DNA of 64,000 bases from Thermoanaerobaculia bacterium (GTDB lineage: Bacteria > Acidobacteriota > Thermoanaerobaculia > Multivoradales > J023): positions 279,313-343,312 of the forward strand of contig JAUIJL010000005.1 in assembly GCA_030431255.1 (NCBI GenBank), read 5' to 3'. Each line of letters opens with the position of its first letter. Within the stretch, counting starts at the first letter, position 1. Below, one piece after another: positions 8,745 through 16,095 of the stretch. The position numbers and the translations under genes were made by a program. The notes under the pieces were generated by a model that was given only the letters and a program-made list of their open reading frames with translations, made no database searches and was not told where the DNA came from.

Positions 8745-8861
8745 GCCACAGTCCACTGAGCCACAGTCCACTGAGCCACAGTCCACTGAGCCAAAGTCCA
8801 CTGAGCCACAGTCCACTGAGCCAAAGTCCACTGAGCCAAAGTCCACTGAGCCAAAGTCCAC
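8737..8861. repeat. 15-bp tandem repeat array at the 3' end of the response regulator gene
   Basis: Seven full units of CCACAGTCCACTGAG or its variant CCAAAGTCCACTGAG run from 8746 to 8850, with partial units on both sides. The first partial unit supplies the regulator's stop codon. There are no spacers, so it is not CRISPR. It fills the gap to the permease gene at 8878. Confidence 0.95.
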
Positions 8862-8877
8862 GACCCGGCACGGGCCT

Positions 8878-10050
8878 GTGAAAGACGCCCTCTACTTAGC
8901 CGTCCGCTACCTGCGATTCTCTTCCGCTCGGACCTCGGTGCTCGTGCTCGGGGTGACCATTACCCTCTTCTTGCCGATCTTCACCTGGCTCACGGCTCAT
9001 CGGCTGGAAAACGAGCTGCTCGCCCGTGCAGAAGCGTCACCAATTTTGTTGGGACACGCCGGCAATGAGCTCGACCTCACCCTCGCCACCCTCTACTTTC
9101 GTGGCCGTATAGATCGCGCGGTGCCTTTCGGGCTCGGCCGCGGCCCCGCGGTCCGCGCGGCCGGCACGGTGATCCCGATCTCCGTCGGTCACTCGGTGGC
9201 GGGAAACCGCCTCGTGGGCATCTCTCCCGAGTACTTTCAAGCTCGGGCCCTGCGTCCGACCCAGGGTCGCCTGCCGGTAAAAATCGGCGAGATGGTGGCC
9301 GGAGCCGGAGTGGCCGAGAGCTTCCGTCTGCAGATCGGTGACCGCGTGCGCTCAGACCTGAGCAATCTCTACAATATTTCGGGCGCCTACCCACTGCTGC
9401 TCGAGGTGGTCGGCGTTTTGGCGCCCCGGGGCACTCCCGACGACGAGGTCTTCTTCACCGATATCAAGACCACCTGGGCCCTGGACGGGCTTTTCCACGG
9501 CCACGAAGAAGTCACCCCCGAGCAATCCTTGAACCCCGCGGCCGACGAGAACGACAACCTCGAAGCGGGGGCGGCTCTTTTTCTTTTTTCAGAGATCACC
9601 GACGCCAATCGGCCGACCTTCCACCTCCACGGCTCCATGGACGACGCACCGGTGAGCGCATTCTTGATCTTGCCGAAGGGATTCCCCGAAGACCAACGCA
9701 CCCACGACCAAATGCTCGGTGACTTCGCCTCGGACCCTCTCTACCAAGCGGTCCGTCCCCGGGAAGTCATCTCCAACTTATGGGGCATCGTGCTGCGGCT
9801 GCGCGACGCCCTCGAGGCCTACTTCGTCCTCGTCGCCTTCTCCACCTTGGCCTTCTTCGTGCTGGTCATGTCGCTGAGCCTACGCCTGCGTCGAGACGAG
9901 CTGCGCCTGATGGCTCGCATGGGCTGTGATCGCTTCCGACTGGCCGGCCTGATGGGCGCGGAAGTCGTCCTGGTCCTCACCCTCTCCTCGATGGTGTGTG
10001 GCCTCTTGGTTTGGGTCGGCCTAAACGCTCTTTTCGCCGGCTGGATCTGA
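8878..10050 (+). CDS. FtsX-like ABC transporter permease
   Basis: A 390-residue inner-membrane permease of the MacB/LolC/FtsX type. An N-terminal membrane segment (~residues 20-40) is followed by a ~250-residue extracytoplasmic region and three C-terminal membrane segments (~310-385), the expected four-TM topology. The GTG start at 8878 follows directly on the repeat array; no strong RBS is visible in CGGGCCT. No ATPase is adjacent; the ABC ATPase at 15-785 is the nearest candidate partner, with the NOS module between. The gene ends five bases before the convergent broken phospholipase gene. Family confident, cargo unknown. Confidence 0.85.
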   Translation: MKDALYLAVRYLRFSSARTSVLVLGVTITLFLPIFTWLTAHRLENELLARAEASPILLGHAGNELDLTLATLYFRGRIDRAVPFGLGRGPAVRAAGTVIPISVGHSVAGNRLVGISPEYFQARALRPTQGRLPVKIGEMVAGAGVAESFRLQIGDRVRSDLSNLYNISGAYPLLLEVVGVLAPRGTPDDEVFFTDIKTTWALDGLFHGHEEVTPEQSLNPAADENDNLEAGAALFLFSEITDANRPTFHLHGSMDDAPVSAFLILPKGFPEDQRTHDQMLGDFASDPLYQAVRPREVISNLWGIVLRLRDALEAYFVLVAFSTLAFFVLVMSLSLRLRRDELRLMARMGCDRFRLAGLMGAEVVLVLTLSSMVCGLLVWVGLNALFAGWI

Positions 10051-10055
10051 CTCAT

Positions 10056-10869
10056 CTATTTCAACCACAGCTCACCGCAAGACCCCGGATCCGCCGATTC
10101 GCATCCGACGGCCAAATAGGCGGCGTAGTCTTCGCCCGGATACCAAGTCGGTCGATCGAATCCCACCACCCTTCGGCTGCCCGCGGAGCCTGAGTCTTCG
10201 ACGATGAGAGCCAGGGCGTTGCCGGCCTGCCACGCCGGTTGATCGATAATCTCTTGAACGATGGCCGTCAAATCCGGAGCCACCCTCGATTCGCCGAGCT
10301 GCCAGGTATCCAGGACCCCCACTTGCCAGAACTGTGCGGCAAGGGTTTGGGCACGGTCGCTGGGCATATTCGCGGTGGAAAACGGCTTGGTCGTCGATCT
10401 GTAGATATTTGGCATGGGAGTGAAATGCGTTGTCGGCGATGGGTCCTGTGGCGACGAACGGTGCTACTTGCAGGTTGCATAGGAGGGTTTCTTTCTCGCC
10501 GTCCCCATAACCCCGATTGCGCAAGAAATCCGTGATGTGCTCGGTGAGCGCTTCGTGCACGGCCTCGGCGTCGACCAAGGCAGGCAGCATTCTCCAGGGG
10601 CTGGAGATCACAATCCGGATCAACCTTTCCCGCTCGATCAACGCGGCGAGGGCATCGAAGAGAGGCTGAGAGTACTTTGGGGCTCCCGGAGCGTAGGACG
10701 GATTCATCAAGGTGTGTTGACTGATGTAGACATGGCTACGGGCGGCGCCGATGGCCGCCAAGAGGGCATAGTCCGCGGAAAGATCGGGATCCGCCTCATT
10801 GGCCGGACCGCCGCCGTCATCGGTCATCGTCCGACCCAAAGACGCCACGGACACACCGTAGCCGACCAC
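10056..10869 (-). pseudogene. Phospholipase D-family protein, truncated and frameshifted
   Basis: Looks like the second half of a PLD-superfamily protein (phosphatidyltransferase/PLD, two HKD motifs expected). One frame holds SQHTLMNP and HSHAKYLQIDD, the HxKxxxxD part of the motif. The matching STANMPSDR segment, equivalent to GSxN, is in the next frame. The switch is at about 10385-10400, where the usual H-x-K-x4-D-x6-GSxN spacing is restored if two bases are added. The downstream frame then continues to a stop at 10056 with a coherent C-terminus. The N-terminal half and first HKD motif are absent: an in-frame stop lies just upstream and the divergent OYE gene starts 53 bases away. Probably a decayed gene, or a sequencing error on top of a truncation. 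Confidence 0.75.
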
Positions 10870-10921
10870 CGGAGCCGGCGGCAGAGCCCTTTGGCGATCG
10901 CTGATTGGATAAGATCAGGGC

Positions 10922-12388
10922 ATGTGGAAACCTCCTGAACGTATCCGGCATCGTCTCCCCGAGGCGCAGTGGCCGACTCTTGATGACATCCAGTCCGCTC
11001 TTTGGTTCTCTCCCATTCGCTACCGAGCCCTCGACCTCGTGGAACGTACCTGGGTACCGGCCATGGTGCCCTGGCGCGCGACCGAGCAAGGGTTCGTCAC
11101 CCAGGACGTGATCGATTGGTACCGGCGTTTTGCCGAGGGCAAACCCGGGGCTCTGGTGGTGGAAGCGACCGGCATCCGCGACGTGCCCTCGGGGCCTTTG
11201 CTGCGCATCGGCCACGACCGATTTCTTCCCGGCCTGCGGGATTTGGTCAGCGCGGTGCGCGAGGCCTCCGAAGGTCGAACCCGGCTTTTCATTCAATTGA
11301 TCGATTTTCTGACCATCCGACGGCGGCCCGAACCGGAAAAGTACTTCGGCCGCTACTTGCGCATCACGGACACCCACCGCCGAGGCACCGGCCAAGACGC
11401 CGATGAGGACGTGCGCGAGGCCCTATTGGCCTTGCATGCGGCCGATGATAGGGAAGCCCTGGAAAGGATCTTGAGCCCACGGGAGCTGGAGAGCCTGAAC
11501 CAAGGATTCCGGGAACGGGTCACGGACCTGGATCAACCTCATATCCGTGACCTACCCCAGGCGTTGCCGCCCCTTTTTGCCGACGCGGCCGAGCGGGCAC
11601 AGCGCGCCGGGTTCGACGGCGTCGAGCTGCACTATGCCCACGCCTACACCATGGCGTCGTTCCTTTCCGCCCTCAACGACCGTGATGACGGCTACGGCGG
11701 CCCGCGGGAGCATCGGATCCGCTTGCCCCTCGAAGTCTATGGACGTGTGCGCGAACGGGTCGGTGGAGACTTCGTGGTGGGCTGCCGATTCCTCACCGAA
11801 GACTGTCTCGACGGCGGCTCGACCCTGGAAGACAGTCGCTACTTCGGTCGGCGGTTTGCCGAGGCGGGCATGGATTTTCTCTCGCTCTCGCGGGGCGGAA
11901 AATTCGAAGACGCCACCCAGCCGAAAGTCGGTCGGGCTGCCTATCCCTACACCGGGCCGTCCGGTTACGAATGCATGCCGGTGGTGATCAGCGACGAGCA
12001 GGGGCCCTTCGGTCGCAACGTCGAGCCCAGCCGCTCCATCCGCGAGGAGATCCGCGCCGCCGGCTTGGCCACCCCGGTGGTCGTCTCCGGCGGGATCGCA
12101 ACGTTCGAGCAAGCCGAGGATATTCTGCGCTCCGGAGGAGCCGACGTGGTGGCGTCGGCCCGACAGACCTTGGCGGATCCGGATTGGTTCCTGAAAGTCC
12201 GCAAGGGCCTCGGCGGGCACGTTCGGCGCTGTATCTTCACCAACTACTGCGAAGGATTGGACCAGATGCACAAACAGGTGACCTGCCAACTCTGGGATCG
12301 GGAGGATCTCGACGAGCCGGGAGTGACCCTCGCCAACGAAAATCGTCGTCGATTGATCGCCCCCAAATGGCAGGTCGACGAGGGCTGA
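10922..12388 (+). CDS. NADH:flavin oxidoreductase, Old Yellow Enzyme family
   Basis: An FMN-dependent (beta/alpha)8 oxidoreductase of 488 residues, somewhat longer than the usual ~360-400 because of an N-terminal extension and inserts. The family signature is HYAHAYTMASFLSA (His237, His240) followed by NDRDDGYGG, with the later VVVSGGI and GGADVVASARQTLADPDW segments that bind FMN phosphate. A C-terminal cysteine segment, CIFTNYCEGLDQMHKQVTC, resembles the cysteine region of 2,4-dienoyl-CoA reductase-type relatives, but no flavodoxin or Rossmann domain follows. The DUF3667 gene starts seven bases after its stop, suggesting an operon. Substrate unknown. Confidence 0.9.
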   Translation: MWKPPERIRHRLPEAQWPTLDDIQSALWFSPIRYRALDLVERTWVPAMVPWRATEQGFVTQDVIDWYRRFAEGKPGALVVEATGIRDVPSGPLLRIGHDRFLPGLRDLVSAVREASEGRTRLFIQLIDFLTIRRRPEPEKYFGRYLRITDTHRRGTGQDADEDVREALLALHAADDREALERILSPRELESLNQGFRERVTDLDQPHIRDLPQALPPLFADAAERAQRAGFDGVELHYAHAYTMASFLSALNDRDDGYGGPREHRIRLPLEVYGRVRERVGGDFVVGCRFLTEDCLDGGSTLEDSRYFGRRFAEAGMDFLSLSRGGKFEDATQPKVGRAAYPYTGPSGYECMPVVISDEQGPFGRNVEPSRSIREEIRAAGLATPVVVSGGIATFEQAEDILRSGGADVVASARQTLADPDWFLKVRKGLGGHVRRCIFTNYCEGLDQMHKQVTCQLWDREDLDEPGVTLANENRRRLIAPKWQVDEG

Positions 12389-12395
12389 CGCGACC

Positions 12396-13433
12396 ATGAG
12401 CCAGGACGACATCGACCGGTCCGGAAACTGCCGAGACTCCTGCGAGAACTGCGGCACACCGCTCGAAGGACGTTATTGCCACGTTTGCGGGCAGGAGGCT
12501 CGCTCGCTGGACGTCAGCTTCCAGTCCTTTGTCGGTGAGTGGCTGGCCGCCGTGCTCGGTTTCGACGGCCGGATTTGGCGCACCCTCGGACGCCTTTTGC
12601 TGAGCCCGGGCGGGCTCAGCATCGACTTCCTGGAAGGCCGACGGGCCCGCTATGTCTCACCGCTGCGCCTCTACTTCTTCATTTCGGTCGCGGTCTTCTT
12701 AGCTCTTGCCGTCAGCGACTCCAGCGTCGTCAACTTCTCCGAGCGAGACGCCTCGAAAGAATCGACCCTGACCTACAGCTGGAGTAGCGGAAATCGCGAC
12801 GGCGCCCCTCCAACCGAGGCGGCGGACTCCCAAGCCCCCCAAAGCTCCGAGGAGACCACCGCCCTAGACGGAGACGGGGCCCATACCGAAGCCACGACAG
12901 AAGCCGCCGGCGGCGACGATAGCGGCAAAGACGACGATAGCGGCAACGACGGCGGCGACAGCTCAGAGTCGGAAGTCGAGAAGAAGGTCGGTCAGTGGAT
13001 CAGCGGCTCGGCGCAGCGGTTCAAATCCGACCCGGAGGCGGTCAACAAGGCCTTCCTGGATCGCATGCCCCATGCCTTCTTTCTTTTGGTGCCGCTCTAC
13101 GCGCTTTTCCTCAAGGTGCTCTTTCGCAAACGCTACCGATCCTACGTTCAGCATCTGGTGGTCTCGCTGCACCTCCACACCCTGGGTTTCGTGCTCGTCA
13201 CCCTCGGCACCCTCACCGACTATGTGCTCGGCTACCGCGGCGACGAGAACGGCCCGGCCAGTGCCGGCGCCATCATAGTGCTGTTGGTCCACAGTTTCAT
13301 GGGATTCCGCAAAATCTACGGCGATCGGCGCCGTACGATGTTGTGGAAATACGCCCTGCTGAGCCTCGCCCACCTGCTGTCACTCATGCTATTGCTGGTA
13401 ATCGCCCTAGTCGTGACCTTCGCCTTGCTCTGA
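12396..13433 (+). CDS. DUF3667 zinc-ribbon membrane protein
   Basis: A 345-residue membrane protein with an N-terminal zinc ribbon, Cys16/Cys19 (CENC) and Cys28/Cys31 (CHVC), followed by RYVSPLRLYFFISV, which marks the DUF3667 family. One membrane segment comes next (~90-105). A long acidic, Ser/Thr/Gly-rich insert (~115-190) interrupts the domain, and three or four C-terminal membrane segments follow. It is co-directional with the OYE gene, seven bases apart. The last 27 bases overlap tail-to-tail with the methyltransferase on the other strand. Function of the family is unknown. Confidence 0.8.
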   Translation: MSQDDIDRSGNCRDSCENCGTPLEGRYCHVCGQEARSLDVSFQSFVGEWLAAVLGFDGRIWRTLGRLLLSPGGLSIDFLEGRRARYVSPLRLYFFISVAVFLALAVSDSSVVNFSERDASKESTLTYSWSSGNRDGAPPTEAADSQAPQSSEETTALDGDGAHTEATTEAAGGDDSGKDDDSGNDGGDSSESEVEKKVGQWISGSAQRFKSDPEAVNKAFLDRMPHAFFLLVPLYALFLKVLFRKRYRSYVQHLVVSLHLHTLGFVLVTLGTLTDYVLGYRGDENGPASAGAIIVLLVHSFMGFRKIYGDRRRTMLWKYALLSLAHLLSLMLLLVIALVVTFALL

Positions 13434-14189
13434 ACGTGCCCGCCCCACCGCGATCAGGTGGGCCGTGCGCCGAGGGTTGTCGTCCAAACCTCGAGACTGC
13501 CAGTGGTTGATCAGGTTGGACACCATGCCGACCAGCAATCGCCCGGGGCGCCGCAAGCTGAACGGCCTCAGCCCGCGCCAACGCTGCTTGCCCGTTCGGA
13601 CGCCGTAGACCACCCGCACCTCGTCGAAGTGCTTTTCGAGCAAGGTCGCCAGCTGGACGCGGGTGTAGTGGCGTAGATGATCCGGATTGTCGGTCTCCTC
13701 GTGTTTGACCCACTCACCGTTGGGAGTGGTCATATAAAACCACCCTCCGGGCCGCACCACCCGCGCGATTTGTGTCAGAAACCCCGAGTCGTCCGGCACA
13801 TGCTCTAAGACCTCCACCGCCACGGCGGCGTCGAAGGAATCGTCGTCCAGGGTCGTTCGGCACATGTCTTCCAGGATCACCTGGTCGATATTCGAGCGCC
13901 GACGACGCACCTTGGCGAGCACCTGCTGATTGATGCCCAACGCCAGATCCTCCTGAACCTCGCTCTCCCGGGGCAGATCCAAGAGCGTGATCCGAGCCTT
14001 CAAACAGGTGGTGTAGGGGGAGCTACGCCCCCCGATATCGAGCAACCGCGGCGGCTCACCACCCCCACCGTCCGCTCGGCTTTCCCGCTCGGATTGGCGG
14101 ATCAAGCGGCGTAAATCGGCGTGGGCTCGTCCGTGAAGGACCGGCAAAACAGGGATCGCTAGGGTTCGCAAAAGCTCATAGAAGGTCAT
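13407..14189 (-). CDS. Class I SAM-dependent methyltransferase
   Basis: A 260-residue Methyltransf_11-type protein. The SAM-binding glycine motif is RLLDIGGRSSPY (~residues 49-60), the acidic motif II is LLDLPRE, and the post-motif segment FDAAVAVEVLEHVPDD with VVRPGGWFYMTTPNGEW is typical of the family. No signal peptide is seen. A short hydrophobic N-terminus (LLRTLAIPVLPVL) may bind membrane. It converges with the DUF3667 gene (27-bp overlap) and diverges from the secreted protein at 14383. The substrate cannot be predicted; relatives act on quinones, lipids, sugars and small metabolites. Confidence 0.88.
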   Translation of the reverse strand: MTFYELLRTLAIPVLPVLHGRAHADLRRLIRQSERESRADGGGGEPPRLLDIGGRSSPYTTCLKARITLLDLPRESEVQEDLALGINQQVLAKVRRRRSNIDQVILEDMCRTTLDDDSFDAAVAVEVLEHVPDDSGFLTQIARVVRPGGWFYMTTPNGEWVKHEETDNPDHLRHYTRVQLATLLEKHFDEVRVVYGVRTGKQRWRGLRPFSLRRPGRLLVGMVSNLINHWQSRGLDDNPRRTAHLIAVGRARSEQGEGHD

Positions 14190-14382
14190 CGCCCGCGGAT
14201 ACTCCCCCGTCGGGCCGCTCCTGTAAAGGGCCCCGCAAATTCCTCAACTTTTTTGAGGGATTCAACCCCGGATCTCCGCCTACAAGTCGACAGGCAAGAA
14301 CGGTTGCAGGGCCCGCGACCAACAGCCTGTGACCAAGCTGAAAACTCCGGCAAAAAACCTTTCGAACCCCAAGGAGTCGATC

Positions 14383-15996
14383 ATGACCCTCAACATTCAC
14401 GCCCGAATTGCGTCCGCCGCCATCGCCGCAACCCTTTGCTTCACACCTATTTACGCAGCCCAAGAGGACGGAGGAGGAGAAAATCCTTCTGAAAACCCCT
14501 CGGTTCATGTCGTCTCCCCAGAGCTGATGGAAGCCATCGGCGCTTGGTCCGAGCCCAGCACCAATCTAAAGGATATGGCCCTCCTGGAACCCGAAGCGAT
14601 CATCGCCTACGCCTCTCGGCTGGAGGGAGCCATCGGCACGACCCTCGACGTGCACCTTTCCAAGTCTTATCCGGAGGCCTATGCCGAATACACCGACGCC
14701 GTGGGCGAGGCTTCCGACAGCGCCGATCTCTTGGCCTATTTCATGTCCCATCGGGAGGACGACTTCCTCGCCCTCCAAAGTGAGCGGGCCGTAGTCGGCG
14801 AAGGCGCGACGTTTGAGAGCTTCATCGAGCAGGAATTCCCCCAGCTCATCGAGGAAACCGCGGCGGCCAACATCACCCCGGCCGACGAGGGCATGAGCTT
14901 CCAAGATTTCCTGGTGGTGGCGGGTCTCGACCAGCTGCAAGCCCAGGCCGGCGCGTTGACCGACCCCATCGACTGGACACCGGATCCGTGCCGCTGCACC
15001 ACGGTGGTGACCTTCGACCGCAGCCCCACCAATTGGGTGTTGCAACGCAACGAGCAGGTTTACCAAACCTGGGGCTGGCCGAAGAAGGTAAAGGATCTCG
15101 ATTTCACCGTCGCCGCCCACGGTGCCGGCAAGGATGCGTCGATGACCAGGCACACCAAGCACAACCAATGGGATATTCAACGTCCGTTCAACAACTCCAC
15201 CCACATGAGCGTTCGCCTCCTGTGCACGGAGAACGGCACGCCCGGTGGTGTGCTCTGCGGCGGCACTCCTTGCACCGCCGACCTGAACTTGCGGGTTCAA
15301 TACGGTAGCCGGGTCTTCGAGCAAGTCCAAACCGGAGGTGCTTGGAGCAAGCGCGCTCGCAGCCTGGCCGCCGACACGGCGATCTTCTCCCACGACCCGC
15401 CGGGCGCCGCTCCGCGCACCGACCTCTTCACCAAGGGCGTGGCGGTCTCCGGCGACACCAAGACCGGCTGGAATTCGCAAGCGGCCCTCGGCATTCTCAG
15501 CGCGGCGGCCCAAATCGGGGTCGCGGTCGCGACCGATGGCACCACGGCGGCCTCACTGCTGGAAGGTGATCTGCTCGCCGACACCTTCAACAACGTCGTC
15601 GGCTTGATCACCCGCCAGGGATCCGAGACCTCGAAGACCTCCCAGATGAAGATCGCTTGGGATACCTCCGGCAGCTCGCCCCTGAGCATCCTGCCCAACC
15701 GCACCTACCGCTTTGAGCTGGACGCCGAGAGCATGTTCCTCTCCTTCGGTTACGGTGGCGACAGCAAGACCTGGGGCCGGGTGGACTCCAGCCATCTCTT
15801 CGCCGGTGTGTTGGGCAACATCCAATGTCAGGCCGGCACCGTGGCACCGGACCCCAGCTCCTTCTGGTTCTACCGCGCCGGAGCCGCGGCGCCGAACAAT
15901 ATGACCACCCTCACCAACCAAGCCGGCAATTGGGTCCAAACCCACCTGGGTGTACGCCCCGGCAACATCGGCTCGCCCCTCGGCCATTACCCCTGA
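14383..15996 (+). CDS. Secreted protein of unknown function
   Basis: A 537-residue exported protein that I do not recognise. ATG 14383 is chosen because AAGGAG lies eight bases upstream and the N-terminus becomes a clean signal peptide (IASAAIAATLCFTPIYA, likely cut after IYA). An acidic helical N-terminal region (~30-205) is followed by a cysteine-containing beta-rich region starting near DPCRCTTVVTFD, with further cysteines in LLCTEN, VLCGGTPC and IQC. The C-terminal half is rich in Gly, Ser and Thr and reads like an extracellular beta-sandwich or receptor-like domain. A strong terminator follows at 16051. It is monocistronic. Confidence 0.8.
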   Translation: MTLNIHARIASAAIAATLCFTPIYAAQEDGGGENPSENPSVHVVSPELMEAIGAWSEPSTNLKDMALLEPEAIIAYASRLEGAIGTTLDVHLSKSYPEAYAEYTDAVGEASDSADLLAYFMSHREDDFLALQSERAVVGEGATFESFIEQEFPQLIEETAAANITPADEGMSFQDFLVVAGLDQLQAQAGALTDPIDWTPDPCRCTTVVTFDRSPTNWVLQRNEQVYQTWGWPKKVKDLDFTVAAHGAGKDASMTRHTKHNQWDIQRPFNNSTHMSVRLLCTENGTPGGVLCGGTPCTADLNLRVQYGSRVFEQVQTGGAWSKRARSLAADTAIFSHDPPGAAPRTDLFTKGVAVSGDTKTGWNSQAALGILSAAAQIGVAVATDGTTAASLLEGDLLADTFNNVVGLITRQGSETSKTSQMKIAWDTSGSSPLSILPNRTYRFELDAESMFLSFGYGGDSKTWGRVDSSHLFAGVLGNIQCQAGTVAPDPSSFWFYRAGAAAPNNMTTLTNQAGNWVQTHLGVRPGNIGSPLGHYP

Positions 15997-16050
15997 GCCG
16001 GATGGAGCCACTTCCGGCTCACCCCCTTTGACTCACCTACAGCTCCTGAG

Positions 16051-16086
16051 GTCGTCGGTCGAAAGACCGGCGACTTTTTTTCTTTT
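16051..16086 (+). terminator. Rho-independent terminator of the secreted-protein gene
   Basis: GTCGTCGGTC (16051-16060), a GAAA tetraloop, then GACCGGCGAC (16065-16074), a ten-pair stem with one G-U, followed by TTTTTTTCTTTT. A textbook plus-strand terminator. Confidence 0.92.
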
Positions 16087-16095
16087 CGAGCCGGA

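Noticed and set aside
8737-8861. CRISPR array
   Set aside because: Units are contiguous without spacers; the same holds for all other tandem arrays in the window.
8078-8881. Plus-strand open frame ending in SHSPLSHSPLSQ repeats, and minus-strand GLWLSGLWLSG frames
   Set aside because: They are out-of-frame readings of the response regulator and the 15-bp array; the array is free of stops in some frames only because its unit length is a multiple of three.
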